64,000 nucleotides of DNA from Protula sp. h YS-2021 (GCA_949752745.1 OX457027.1:14043556-14107555); one strand, 5' to 3'; positions 11,365 to 24,677 are shown, counted from the first letter of the stretch. Notes: generated from the letters alone by a model not told the origin. Made by a program: numbers and translations.

Positions 11365-13095
11365 TGCGCTGTTTTTTGTTTAAAAGGCACAGTTCAGTGT
11401 AATTTTGATTTTCTGGGCATCTACTTCATTCCTCTGCATTCGAATATTTTAAGAAAATGGATCGAACATCAACTCCTACTAACTGCCCTGTACCGGGTTC
11501 GAACCCAGAATAGTGAGCGTATAGAACCAATGCTTTAGCCGGGTTCCCAAATCGATACGCTTTCTTATCTAAATTAGCAATATTATATTGAGTTAAATAC
11601 ATGTGATTCTGAGCGTATTAACAGCTTGAGGCAATCACAGTTAGTATTCATGCATAGCTCTTTTTTATCATTTGGTAAGTCCAAGACTCTCAAATTTTGC
11701 ACATATGTAGCACTTGATATAAAGTTCTGCGCCTCGCTTTTTGTTTACTCCTTTAGAATAAAAACAGTATTTCTTATCAAGAAATGCAACGTGTAAGGCC
11801 TACAGCAGAATTTACACAAGCCTCTAACATCTGATAGCAGCCACACTGTGCATTACGTAAATGATGTTTGCTTTATTAACATAAGTCAAATACGCCAAAC
11901 AGAGTAAAATGCTTTTGTTGGTTTTGTGGATTCAATCTTACCTGATCAATTTTAATACACTGAACGTTCATATGAATTATCGGCTTCAGTTACGTATTTT
12001 TCTTGGTGAAAGGAGGGGGTAAGGAGGAACATGGTTCCATAGAGCAGTAGCAAAGTTTTTCTCTAGGAAGGTTTCGAACTGGCAAAAAAGTTTCTTAGAA
12101 AGATTTCAGAATATGAAAAAAATATTATTTTGCTCGTAAATGAATGCAAACCAAAATCAGGCTGAAAAGTTTAATGAAAATGATTAATTTTAAATTTCTA
12201 CTTGAAGGGAGAAAGTGATTCCAATGTATTATTTTTCGACCAAGTGTTTACTATTTCGCCTTTAAGAAGTAAGTTTCTTTCTGCATTAATTTCCTATGCA
12301 ATGCATTTATGGAGAATGACGCATTTAAGGAGAATTACTCTTTAATGGAGGCTGACGCATTTAAGGAAAATGACTCTTTTATGGAGAATGACTCATGAGG
12401 GACAAAAGGGTCAGGATCTCAATTAAACAAAACCTCTGTCACATCTTGAACATTGTTTTACATGTCTACATGTCTTATGTCATAAATAATATAAAAGTGA
12501 AGAAAATGTGTTGAATAAAATCACATCAATGCAATATATAAAACTGTCACTTTTTAAAGCAAAATTAGTGCTTTAAAACAGTAATGGCTTCGGTAAAACC
12601 GTCAGCTACGATTGAGTAACAGAAAAGTCATTACAAGTCATTACCTCGTTAAAGGCTATACTGAACCTTCAGCAAAAGCTCTAATCTTAAGAGAAAAACG
12701 GAACAAAAAACCTGCAAAGACCACGCCATTTCTTAGAACTGATAATTCATAATGTGCACTGTCATGATAGAGTGTTAACATTGTTTAAAATATGGCGGGG
12801 TAAAAACAGTACAAAGATAAATGTGAATTGTAGCAAGTATGCTTTATAGATCCTGCCATTATAAAAGACACTAGAAATAGTGAGTTTTTTATATAATAAT
12901 AGTGAGTTTTTTATATACCGATATTTCAGACAACCCGCTCAAACCGGTTTACAATGTGCGCATACATCTATATAATTATTGATCATATTTTTTTTTAAAC
13001 TCAGGATTATTATAACTTCGACATGCCCATATAGTGTCTTTGAAGTCCCTATCTATTGGCACATACGCCTAACAATAATGCAGCTCTAACTTGGT
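11365..13095. other. intergenic DNA without a recognised gene
   Basis: AT-rich single-copy-looking sequence. At 11493-11515 there is a tRNA B-box-like CCGGGTTCGAACCCA without a full cloverleaf. At 12295-12400 loose repeats of the phrase CATTTAAGGAGAATGAC occur. No ORF of interest. Confidence 0.5.
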
Positions 13096-13099
13096 ATTA

Positions 13100-13231
13100 G
13101 AGGACTATATAGGCCCACCGACATCCCTTAGGGGGTTTGCAAATTGTCATGATTCCTGGCAATGGGCGGGAATTGAACTCGGGCTACAGAACCACAACTG
13201 CGCGTCTTTAACCACTCGGCCACCGAGCCCC
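13100..13231 (-). mobile_element. tRNA-derived SINE-like head
   Basis: On the minus strand the sequence opens GGGGCTCGGTGGCCGAGTGG. This contains a good polymerase III A box (TGGCCGAGTGG), followed about 35 bp on by a diverged B box (GAGTTCAATTC). The ends do not pair as an acceptor stem, so a working tRNA is unlikely. Known bivalve SINEs often start with this Ser/Leu-tRNA-like block. The body and tail are not defined. Confidence 0.6.
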
Positions 13232-14255
13232 TTAAGACATGGTAAGACACGCCACATAGAACATCCGACCGCCAGGCAGGCAATTCATGGTGTGAGACAG
13301 GGTCCTTATTTCTCAGTCTACCGAGCGGGACAATGTTTTGATACTTAATGCGCACTGAACTGATGACCCCTATTAAAATTTTATTTATTTTTGTGTGGGG
13401 AGGAAGAAGGGGAAGGAGACTGTACTGGAATTTTAATTAGTGCAGTACGGTGCCACTGTTTCGAACCAAAAGGGGGCTCAATGTGTAGATTATGCAAAAC
13501 CTTGGTTCATAAGGAACAAAAATTTCTTCCTTAAAATTAATGGATTAATGCGTTTCTCTGGATTTTCTATGCATATTCAACTCAGACATACCTTTTATAA
13601 TTTAACGTGCAAAGGCAAGAGGTGTTGTGGTAAATGTTCTTTATTTTCTTTTAAGTTCTCCAAAAGCAATAAAAGACAGATATCATGACTAATAATATAA
13701 CAATGACAATAATAACAATACTTTTAGCTCTGATTCTCTCTGATCTTTGGGTCGGGATTGTTCAGATTAAAATTGGCCATTCTAAGCCTGATTTTGTATG
13801 AGTTCCGGTTCCAAGCAGACGTTGGTGGAGGGACTCACAACTGAAATTCTTCCCATCGGTATGCCCATACCAATAGAATTTCCGTTCTATACTTCTATAC
13901 CTCATTTATTTAACAAGACAAAACAATAAATAAATAGATGTAGAAACTTGCGGTTTTTGGTGGGACGCATAAAGCTCTTTGTTTTGTGACCTGAGAACGA
14001 AGTCACAGCGACGTTGGATTGGGACTTTTAATTGTACTAGGAGCAATTATATGCAGCCTGTCGTTATTAAATCACAACAAAAAAATTACGCCATGCTTAT
14101 CTTTGTTACAATGGATAAGACAAAGCTTTATATCAATCTCTTTCTTAGTTTGCGGACATAGATAAGAATTTGGTGTAGATAAGAATATCTCTGGCGCAAA
14201 AAAGAAAAATGCTAACTGGTCATTTCCAAGTCTGCCCACCCATCCCCTGCCCTTT

Positions 14256-14301
14256 CACCACCACCACCACCACCACCACCACCACCACCACCACCACCAC
14301 A
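14256..14301 (+). repeat. (ACC)n microsatellite
   Basis: About fifteen pure ACC triplets; reads poly-Thr on the plus strand. Confidence 0.95.
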
Positions 14302-14464
14302 ACTACTTTTTCTACACTTATCCTAACACTTTTTCATTTATGTATTTTGAACAATCTTATTTCAGTTTGTATGAAACTGTACGATAATCAGTTGCTCAAC
14401 TAATTTCAATTACTTTTGCGGCTGATTCATATTTTTCAGTTGAATTTAACAGCGGTTAGATCTA

Positions 14465-15335
14465 TGAACTAAACCACTGTTGTTCCACCCTGGTGAACAG
14501 TGATGTACCACACTAATGAGTACTGTTGTTCCACCCTGGTGAACAATGATGTTCCACACTGGTGAGTACTGTTGTTCCACCCTGGTGAACAATGATGTTC
14601 CGCACTGGTGAGCACTGTTGTGCCACCCTGGTGAGCACTGTTGTTCCACCCTGATGAGCACTGTTGTTCCACCCTGGTAAGCAATGTTTTTCCGCCCTGG
14701 TGAAAACTGTTGTTCCATCCTGGTGAGCACTGATGTTCCACCTGGTGAGCACTGTTGTTCCACCCTGGTGAGTAATGTAGTTTCACCCTGGTGAGCAATG
14801 TTGTTCCATTCTTGTGAGCAATGTTGTTCCACCCTGGTGAGCACTGTTGTTCCACTCTGGTGAGGACTGATGTCCCACCTGTTGAGCAATGTTGTTCCAC
14901 CCTGGTGAGCACTGTTGTTCCACTCTGGTGAGGACTGATGTCCCACCTGTTGAGCACTGTTGTTCCACCCTGCAGAGAACTGTTGTTCCTCCTGATGAGC
15001 AATGTTGTTCCACCCTGGTGACTAATTTAGTTCCACCCTGGTGAGCACTGTTGTTCCTGGTCAGCAGTGTTGTTCCACTCTTTTGTGCACTGTTGCTCCA
15101 CATTGGTGAACAATGTTGTTCCACCCTGGTTTGCACTATTGCTCCGCTCTTTTGAGTACTGTTGTTCCACTCTGGTGAACACTGTTGTTCCACCCTGGTG
15201 AGCAGTGTTGTTCCATCCTGGTGAGCACGTGTGAAATGTTGTCTCACCCTGGTGAGCACTGTTGTTCTACCCTAGTGAGCAATGCTGTTCCAATGTGGTG
15301 AGCACTGTTGTTCCATGCTGGTGAGCAATATTATA
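14465..15335 (+). repeat. 23-bp minisatellite
   Basis: About 37 units with consensus near TTCCACCCTGGTGAGCACTG plus TTG. The unit has no minus-strand stop in any frame, so three frames each give a 23-residue-periodic reading (for example VEQQCSPGWNNSAHQ). Not considered genic. Confidence 0.9.
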
Positions 15336-16650
15336 ATGCCGATCCACAAGTTTAATCCAACAGAGAACATTTAATACTCACAGAATTATGGTCTGTGAAC
15401 ACTGCAGTCAGAAATTACACTTTTTGTAGTATCCTGCTTAAAGACGATGTTCCATTCACCAAACAACACCTAAGCCCATTTTTTGTACTATCAAATATAT
15501 CAGTTGATACTTTTGTAAAGGAACACGAGCAAAAGCTATCTTTAAAACACAGAAGGTTAGCTTTGAATGCAAAGGGCAAAAATAAAAACAACAATTTTAC
15601 ATCAGTTAGATAATGTATGCAAACTTTCATGTCATTTTATTTTTTCTATAGAAAACTAGTAAGAAAGAAATATATCATATTGTTTTTATTAAATGTGGAG
15701 TAATTCAGAATAGATTCTGCAATATATTTTTTTCATGGGATGCTTGTTTTATTTGCAAGAACGTGTGGCATCACCTGCGGAAAATGATTGTTGGTTATTA
15801 CTTGAAATTATTTGAAATAATTTCTGTTTCTAATGTGATTATTTGTGTCGTTTTATAGATGCATTCCTTTTGGTGGCTTCATTTTTATTTTTTATTTTTC
15901 CATCTTCATTTCAATTTCAGTGAAGGCCTATCTGCCTCAACTTTTGTTGTTGTAGGGCATATGCATTTACAGGGGAAGGATTAGTGGGTTTAAACCCAGG
16001 CGCACTGCAAGGCTAGCGCAGGAGTCGGAGTCTGTAGTGTGTAGCGTTATACTGCGTGTGTTTCACGGTCATTTTATTTAATTACTATCATTATTTACGG
16101 CCACTTCTCGATATCAGGACAATAAGTACTAAAACACACTCCCGAACATTTCTGTTGTAAATCATATATTTCACCAATCTAAGTGTAGTTTTATCTTCAA
16201 GCCGACAGGAGACGAGTGTCTTAAATGCTACATAATATCAACTAAAATTTTGTTTGTGCTTTCTCCCTAAATATTAAGTAGCAATTCATCTAAAATCTAT
16301 TAACTTTATAGCTGATTATATTCATTTTAATGCTATTGAAAGTTGTACCAATGCGTTAACTAGCTCAGTTTCATTGCAAAGCGGAATTACACTTAGCAAT
16401 TTCGCCACAACGCCCAAACACTTGTGATGGTAAAGCTTTCGAACCCTGAAAAATATTGCATGTGTTCAAGAATTATCGATTTCAAGTAAGAAAATGTGAA
16501 CCTGCTTTGAGATCAATCGTGTTTTCAATGTTTTGGTAGCATTCTAATTTCAGAACAATTCTATATACGTGTAACAAGTTTTATCGCATCTGTTTAACTC
16601 ATAACCGAGTTACAATAGAAGAAGAGCAGCAGTGTGTGAGTGTTATAAAA
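15336..16650. other. intergenic DNA without a recognised gene
   Basis: No coding signal. Small ORFs at 15.4-15.6 kb occur on both strands and look random. Confidence 0.45.
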
Positions 16651-16705
16651 ACGTTACAACAGCGTTATAACAGTGTTTCAACAGTGTTACAACAGTGTTG
16701 CAGTA
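16651..16705 (+). repeat. 12-bp tandem repeat
   Basis: About four to five units of the form GTTACAACAGTG. Confidence 0.8.
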
Positions 16706-16757
16706 TAGGCAATTGTGGCGAAAGTCAGCGATAACCCACCCATGTACTAACAGGACT

Positions 16758-17570
16758 TACCGGGGGTTTCCGAAAAAAAGCCCAGGGCTTCTATTTGGAG
16801 CTGGCCAATTTAAGGCGCTCATTTAGAAACCAAATAGAAGCCCCGGGGCTTCTATCAGGAAACAGTTTCCTAATTAGAGCCCCGGGGCTTCTATTTTTTA
16901 GATAGGGGGGGGGGGGGGGTTGTCGGTAAGTTTTTATTGAAAAAAGAAGATTTACCATCAATCTCTTATTAAAGTGCTATGCTGAGGATATCGGCACAAA
17001 AATAACAAAACATACAAAAACAACAGTAACTAAAAAAATATGGTAAAGTGGGGGGAGGGGGTGGCCTTGTGGGAAGCACAGGATTAAGCAACGACGCAGG
17101 ACGTGTCTAGGGGTTTGCCTCACATCAAAGGATTAAGTGCACCGTGTCTGCATGGCTAGTAAACATGAGTTCTAAAAAGACTTGCAGGGAAGGAGGGGCA
17201 ACATTACGCCGCTCGTTTCAGTGCTCAGCCGGTTATATTCCCAGTAATACTCCGGAATAAAGGTGGCAGTGGGGAGGGGGGGGGGGTGGGTATTCGCCTT
17301 GTGCAATGCACAGGATTAAGCAACGATGCAGAACATATCTAGGGGCTGCCTCATATCAAAGGATTAAGTGCACCGTGTCTGCATTGCGAGTAAGCACGAG
17401 TTTTAAAAAGCCTTTCAGGGAAGGAGGGGGGCTTTTATTAGGAAACGATTTTTTCATGTTTTTATTTTAACTCCAAATAGAAGCCCCAGGGCTTCTATTA
17501 GGAAACAGTTTCCTAATAAGAGCCCCGGGGCTTTTATATGGGGGGAGCTTCTTTTCGGAAACTCCCGGTA
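16758..17570. mobile_element. non-autonomous element with TACCGGG terminal inverted repeats
   Basis: The left end TACCGGGGGTTTCCGAAAA matches the reverse complement of the right end TTCGGAAACTCCCGGTA, with one mismatch in the CCGGG run. Subterminal AGCCCCGGGGCTTCTATT words recur in both arms. The interior carries a direct duplication (about 17040-17195 and 17265-17430) sharing AGGATTAAGTGCACCGTGTC. No transposase ORF. Confidence 0.75.
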
Positions 17571-17819
17571 TCTTCGTTACAGAAACGGATGTTTTAAACC
17601 ATTCCTAAAAGCTAGAGCCAGTGGCGAGTGTTGTTGCCGCGCCTGTTATGTAAGGATATGCCAAGACATACATATAACATAAAGGTTTTTTTCCGTAGGA
17701 ATTTTATAGCTTGACGCACTTTGAATGCATTTGAATGGGGCAACGTTTCTAAAGCCTCACCACCTTTAAAGAGGCATAAACTATCGCTTGTTATGTCTTT
17801 CCGGAAAAATTAACCTTTA

Positions 17820-18125
17820 ACTAGGCCAAAGACAACACAAGTTATTAATCAGACCCGTGAAGGCGATGACCTCCCCCCCCCCCCCGCCCCTCCCCCACCC
17901 CTCCCCCGCAAAAGTTACCCTAAACAATGTTAAAGACAGCGCCGCTATTAACCAGACCCATAACCGCGATGACCCCCCCCCCCCACCCCCCCCCCGCAAA
18001 AGTTACCTAAACAAGGCTACAGACAACACACAGAGCCATGAAGGCGATAACCCCCCCCCCCTCACCCCCCCCCCCCCCTGAAAACTAGCCCAAAAATAGG
18101 TCACAGACAACACACATCTATTAAT
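17820..18125 (+). repeat. about 88-bp tandem repeat with poly-C tracts
   Basis: Three to four units, each with AAAGACAACACA, TATTAATCAGACC, GGCGATGACC and long C runs followed by GCAAAAGTTACC. Some units are diverged. Confidence 0.8.
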
Positions 18126-19400
18126 CAGACCATTGCTCTTTTAAAATCCATTATGCCACTTAATATGCTGAGTCCGAAGGAGGCTGTCATCGGAGAATTC
18201 CACTACGGCGTGTGCGAGATTCACTTTATGGCAGAGTAGAGAACTCCGATGAACGCCAAATTGTGTTATCGGCCGTTATGTTGCTCACACCCATACTGTT
18301 GCCATGACGGCGTGACCCCCCTCCCCCCTCAGCCATCTTATGAGACAGGTCTACTGATGGAATGGGAGAATTTTGTCAAAGCTCTAATTTAGAAAAAAAA
18401 ATATAGAGAAATTTGTCAAAGTTCTAATCTGCTGTGTCTAATCAAATCGTACTAAATGGCACAAAATAAGCAAATATATATAAATTGTTTATGAAGTAAT
18501 TTTGAAATAATTTAACTCCTTTATATTTTTTTATAATTGAGAAAACAATGCGTATCGATTGGTTGATTGAATATCCAAACACGGTCAACACTCGCACGGT
18601 GTCCTTGACTTCATTCAAGTTGTCACCTTGATGGTGATCATGATTTCTGCAGCGGCGTTTACTCCTGAGAACACTTTACGAGACTCAAGAGCTGTTATCA
18701 TTGATTTGTAATCAAAATGGCATATTGCAGCATTTATAAAACTATAGACATCTCATGGAAAAAGAACAGCATTTCAGCCTCTTTCAGTCTGGCGCCCAAT
18801 TCCGTGGCTTTAGATGCATGTACTTGGAGCCAATCATTTATCTCCAGTCAAATGATTTACCAGCTCCTAAACATATGCAAATTCAACGCTTTACACATGG
18901 TTACAGTGTGGACGACCACAGAGGTTTTAATATAGGATTACATCTGTAACAATTTATTGGATAGCATATGGTAATGGTTACGTAGACTTTACGTGTTCAT
19001 ATGGTAATCATGTGGTGATCATAGCTTGGCAGACGTCATAGATAAGAAACATGCGGCCTGTTATATGTTAAGGCTAAGCCTTAGGATATGACTTGATTGT
19101 GATTTACAAAACCCAGGTTTTGCATTTCTTAATTCATATATTTTTATCAATACTTTAATGCCATATAATAAAATACTTAAGGGTGATCACACATCTATGT
19201 TTTATAGTTTTGTTGTAATGTATGGTCGATAATGCCGATAAACTGTATCATATCGTTATAGTGCGGTTATAATACGTCTTATATAAAAATTATATTTTGT
19301 TATAATACAGTTTAATATGGATTAGAATGTTGATATAATATGATTTATAATGTGATTATAATAGTGCTATACATGCTGAGTGGTGTTTCCAAATAAACAA
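18126..19400. other. intergenic DNA without a recognised gene
   Basis: AT-rich; a small plus-strand ORF at 18717-18935 lacks family resemblance or splice context. Nothing supportable. Confidence 0.45.
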
Positions 19401-19404
19401 TATT

Positions 19405-20565
19405 GTTCTTGTGTTACCACATCTGTTACCATGCAAATCTGTTGCCATGCACATCTATTACCATGCACATCTGTTGCCATGCACATCTGTTACTATGCAC
19501 ATCTGTAACCACGCACATCTATTATCATTCATATCTGCTACCACATCTGTTACCATGCAAATCTGTTGCCATGCACATCTATTACCATGCACATCTGTTA
19601 CCATTCACATCTGTCACCACGCCTGTTACCATGCACATCTGTTACCATGCACATCTGCTACTATACAAATCTGTTGCCATGCACATCTGTTACCATGCAC
19701 ATCTGTAACCACGCACATCTATTATCATGCATATCTGCTACCACATCTGTTACCATGCACATCTGTTACCATGCACATCTGTAGCTATGCAAATCTGTTC
19801 CCATGCACATATGTTACTATGCACACATGTTACCATGCACATCTGTTGTCATGGATATATGTTGCCATGCACATCTGTTACCATGCACACCTGTAACCAT
19901 GCACATCTATTATTATGCACATCTGCTACCACATCTGTTACCATGCACATCTGTTGCCATGCACATCTGTTACTATACAAATCTCTTGCCATGTACATAT
20001 GTTACCATGCACACCTGTTACCATGCACATCTGTTGCCATGCATATATGTTGCCATGCACATCTGTTACTATGCAAATCTGATACCATGCACATCTGTTA
20101 CTACGCAAATCTGATGCCATGCAATCTGTTACCATGCACATCTTTTACCATGCATATCTGTTGCCATGCACATCTGTTACTTTGCAGATCTGTTGCTATG
20201 CAAATCTGTTGCCATGCACATCAGTTACCACATTTATTAACATGCACCTCTGTTGTCACATCTGGTACCATGCGCACTGGTTATCCTGCACATCTGTTAC
20301 TGTGCACCTCTGGTACCACATCGGTTACCACATCTGTTGCCACATCTTTTGCACACCTGTTACCATGCACATCTGTTACCATGCACATCTGTTACCACAT
20401 CTGTTACCATGCACATTTGTTACCATGCACATCTGTTACCATGCACATCTATTACCATGCACTTCTATTACCATGCACATCTGTTGCCATAAACATCTGT
20501 TACCGCATCTGTTACTGGGCGCATCTGTTGCTATGCAAATCTGTTACCACATCGGCTGCCACATC
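19405..20565 (+). repeat. 16-bp minisatellite, about 1.15 kb
   Basis: About seventy units of CCATGCACATCTGTTA. Since 16 is not a multiple of three and the unit lacks plus-strand stops, all three plus frames stay open and give the 16-residue period MHICYHAHLLPCTSVT. The longest such frame (19727-20629) is 300 codons. It has no domain or splice support, so I do not call it a gene. Confidence 0.92.
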
Positions 20566-20999
20566 TCAAGATTGCGAAGTAGATATAGAGTTTGGTATTG
20601 TAAATCACTGGAACGAAAAATGTCGTTGAGGCTAGATATTCTTGTAAAAAACCGGAACATAAAAAAGAGACCGACGTTTTGCAATTTCGCTGCAGAACTG
20701 CTTCACTGGGGATTTCACAATTTTGTTGATTTTTCACCGAGGCTTAATTGAGATTCATTTTGATAAATTTGTTGAAATGAGTTAATAATTAGCTATGTCG
20801 AAAAACTTAACCTCCCTAATGTTAATCAGTCAAAGGAGACCTTAGATTTGGTCATTGGGGAAGAAGGTGTGAATTGTTGCCCAAGTCAGGGTTCGAAATA
20901 TGCCAAATAAATCAATATATCAACATAATTTTAAATCGTTGAATAAAATTAAAAACAACACGAAAAAGCATTGAAGTCACAAAACACATCTGTTTTGTA

Positions 21000-21081
21000 T
21001 TTCTTCTTCTTCTTCTTCTTCTTCTTCTTCTTCTTCTTCTTCTTCTTCTTCTTCTTCTTCTTCTTCTTCTTCTTCTTCTTC
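21000..21081 (+). repeat. (TTC)n microsatellite
   Basis: About 27 uninterrupted TTC triplets. Confidence 0.97.
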
Positions 21082-22816
21082 CATCTCGTCGTCTCCACGT
21101 TTTCTCTCAGAATGGAGAAAAACTTTTTTCAAACGCACTCAATCCTAATATATACATCTATAGCCTGACGACAAATTATAATTTTTAATAGTCTCGAACT
21201 GGGTGAAAAACGGCGACAAAATTAGAAAAAGGTCCCCAACCAACAGACTTCTAGGAATAAGAATTCAGGCACTGTGCTTAGAATCTGAACACCTTGTTCT
21301 TTTACCCTATGCTCGATTTCCGGTCTAAGAAATAAAGATGCGCCACTCTCCATTAGGATTCACAGCAGCAACAACCACTCGGCTACACGGCGATGTATTA
21401 ATTAGGCAGATTTAGCAATCGGTTGTACGTGACATTTTAACGTATAAAATCCAAATGTGTTGGCCTTATTCTGTCATTTTCATGCAATTTCTATGGAAAA
21501 TGAATCCAAGTAACTAGAGGTAAAAAAAACAACATACAGGAAATTGTGAAACCCTGGGCGAAATGGTTTTGCAGAAAAGCTGCAAAACGCCGGTCTCGTG
21601 TTTTATATTAAGAGATTCACGTCTCTCCCAAGAGACCCCCCCCCCCTCACACTGGCTGAATTCTCTCCATTTCCTGCGATGTTACAATGAAACTCTCAAA
21701 TCAGTCTGCTGTAATATTGTTGTCTGCATTTTATAAAATCAATTCATTGTTGGTTCGAGGCATTCATAGTCTGATAAAATGGTACCTTAAAATGTATCAT
21801 TTCATATAACCGCCCCCAGGTTAACATATTAATTGAAAATTCCACTATGTAAACTCATTGATTTGAAAGATTTGACAGAATCGTGGATGCATATGTTTCC
21901 TCCCTTTTCCCCTTCTAGTGGGGCGGGAGGAGGGGGCGGGGCGCTGAGAGTGAACTATTCCCCATTCTAACCCGTTTATTGTAACACAATTTCAGTGACA
22001 AAGTCCGAGATTTTATGAGGTAATGGCACAAAGCTCTCAGCTCTGCAAATTCAAACATATGTTGCAGTTTTTGTTTCGTTTTGTTTTTCGTTTTGTTGGC
22101 ATTCTCTGGCACAGCGCTGAGCAGAATATACTCACAGTCCATTGACAAAACAACGTCCTTTTTAGCCACACAAACGGATATAACAGAAAACCTTCGTATT
22201 CTATGACCACCATTCTAACAACGATTCAAACTGACTTTCAACATTCTTAAAACTCAATCGAATTTTAATTGATTTCTGTGAGCAAAAGGGTAGTCATCAT
22301 TTATGCCATCGTTGTGCTCATGCGCAGACACTGGCTGCAATCTCTCCCTCGCCAAAGCACTTAGCTCACTCTTCCATATCTAACCCTAATTTGGGCTGAA
22401 GCAAAGCCGTAGGATATACATTTTGTTTGATGGATATGTCTCTTGGATGTATATATTGTCTCCAGTAGCAAAAGGGGGATGTTTTATTATATGGAGGAGC
22501 TTTCATAAGGAGAGCAATAAAACAGCATTGCCAAGCACTTGCACAACTGTGTTGTTGTTTTTTTTTTTCTTCATGCAGTTTTAGTGGCTTTTGAGAGCTT
22601 GTCACATCTGTTACTGAATTTGATGTAATTTCTATAAAATCAGACATCAGACATGCCAAATAGGATAAAAGGTAAGGAAAGAAGGCTCGTACTGTGTTTG
22701 GTAAATAAGCAAGGATAAACATATGTTGGTTTCTTGAGAGTGACTTACGGAATGCGAATTTCTTCAAATGGTAATAAGAAAAGACGGGGCCGAGAGTTAT
22801 CGTCCCGAGTTGTATG
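21082..22816. other. intergenic DNA without a recognised gene
   Basis: No exon-like ORF with splice sites. A short CGTTTTGTTTTTCGTTTTGT repeat is seen near 22075. Confidence 0.4.
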
Positions 22817-23105
22817 CATGTGTTCACATGATCCCAGAGGGCGTGCGCATGCGTTCATGCAGTGCGGCCATACACTCCCCGAGGACACGAGCATGTGTCC
22901 ATGTAGTCCGGCCATGCCGCCCCCCAAGGACACGTGCACGTGTTCATGTAGTCCGGAATATTACCCCGATGACACGTGCATGTGGTCATGTAGTCTGGAC
23001 ACCCAGTCCCCGAGGACACGTGCATGTGTCGATGTAGTCCGGACTATCGCCCAGAGGACACTTGCATGTTTTCATGTAGTCCGGGCATAAAGTACCCAAG
23101 GACGC
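22817..23105 (+). repeat. 42-45 bp minisatellite
   Basis: Five to six units recognisable by CATGTAGTCCGG at about 22900, 22945, 22987, 23031 and 23073, each with GAGGACACGTGCATGTG. It generates a Cys-rich plus-strand frame that I treat as fortuitous. Confidence 0.82.
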
Positions 23106-23556
23106 GTTGATGGGATACGTGTACTGTTTCTTTATTCATGAAAGCTGCGAATTTGCAAATGAAGGAATTCCCAGGAGCTGTCTGGAGCCGTATCAGCTTG
23201 CGCAAGCCCATTCACAGTTATAACGACCGACTGCTTACGTTGTCATTGACTTCAGCATGCTTGATTTCAGTTATGCATTACCAATGTTTCCGGAAGTTTT
23301 GGCGCGTGACTTCCGTTGTGCTCAGTAGCGCAGCTGATCTGACGGTATGCTGTGACGTGTAACTACGGTAATTTTAGCGCATATATTCCCCCGCGTCCTT
23401 TCTATTCGCAGAAGTAACTTTTGACGTCAGGCAACTGCGATAATTTTCGCCCACCTTTTCGTTCAAGTGCAAATGCTTTGAAGGTGATTTTTTATTTATT
23501 CCTTGAATCAGGTGAGGATGAATGTTTTTGATTTGATTATACAGAAAAACTATTAT

Positions 23557-23618
23557 CGCACGTCGTCGCACGTTGTCACACGTTGTAGCACGTTGTCGCA
23601 CGTGGACGCACGTCGTCA
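23557..23618 (+). repeat. 10-bp tandem repeat
   Basis: Six units of GCACGTTGTC/GCACGTCGTC. Each contains the E-box-like core CACGT. Confidence 0.85.
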
Positions 23619-24670
23619 GATTGGCGTTGAGAAAACGCCTCGATTCATTATTCACTGGATTCTCATGAATCAATATTCATAAACCACTGAATTATCAATG
23701 CGTATTTAAAGACGTCCCATCTGGCTAGATTAACGAATAATGTAACTAAAAGAACGCAAAATTCAATAGAGACCAAAGCGCTGAGGCTCTGAGACTTTGG
23801 GTCCAAAAACATGTCAGAATGAACGGTGGACAGGTTGATAAAGAAATCATGTTTTCGCCCCATTAAGCGTACTTAATGGGAGCGGCTAAGGCATGCATTA
23901 TTTTATTCATTTTTATATAAGCCGGATTGGGCAGTTTTTGTACCGACGTAAAGGACTTTACCCCTTCATTGATTTGCACGGGATACTTGTACCCACTACC
24001 CTGTTGTGTTTACTTCCTGTTTGCGGATGTTATTTCGTGGGCTGTTGCTAGCGCGAAGAATGTTTGCTGGTGGCTGGAGTTTTTTTCCTTGCTATTTCTA
24101 AACTAGAAGCAGGATTTCTTAATCGTGATATTATTCACAAAAGACGCCGACCAATACGACAAAACGAACCGACTACCAAGTGCGGAACCAGCCTTTTTCT
24201 GGCATAAAAAAAGGAACCAGACTAAATGCTATTACTCAATGGTTTTGAATGAAGGTAAAGTGTCACGAATTTTTCAAATTGTCTCGCACGGTCCCGGATG
24301 GGGGCGGGGGGAGGGGGGTGGGGGAAGAGGGTGGGCGTGTGGTGTTAGGGGTTAGGCGCCCGCTGTCTTGCACCTACCAAATATCGTTTGTTTATGTTTT
24401 TCATCCCTCGCAATTTAAACCCTTTAATTTATAATTTGAAAAGAGACAATTTTAAATTAAATTCTCAGTTTTTACATCTCCTCCCCCCTCGGATCCTTTT
24501 ATGCTTTCACAATTGGATAATAAATTGTTTTTGTGAGCGAAGTGTCTAAAATAAATAACAGTTATTGCGCGTTCTTTAAGTATAATACCCTAAAAATAAA
24601 AAGAAAATTTTGTAAGTCGTTGAAATAAAATGGCATCTTAAAAAGATCGGGGTTGCAATATAAAGACGCA
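23619..24670. other. intergenic DNA without a recognised gene
   Basis: Contains a G-rich stretch at 24298-24340. No supportable coding exon. Confidence 0.4.
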
Positions 24671-24677
24671 GTTAAAA

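Noticed and set aside
11493..11550. Second tRNA-like sequence with CCGGGTTCGAACCCA
   Set aside because: The B-box-like palindrome is present but no convincing A box at the right distance.
13161..13231. Functional tRNA gene
   Set aside because: A and B boxes are present but no acceptor stem pairs and the B box is diverged; better explained as a SINE head.
19727..20629. 300-codon plus-strand ORF
   Set aside because: It is the translation of a 16-bp minisatellite; all three frames are equally open and it has no domain or splice support.
22734..23090. Cys-rich plus-strand ORF resembling a secreted repeat protein
   Set aside because: The cysteine spacing follows a 42-45 bp DNA repeat with indels that change frame between units.
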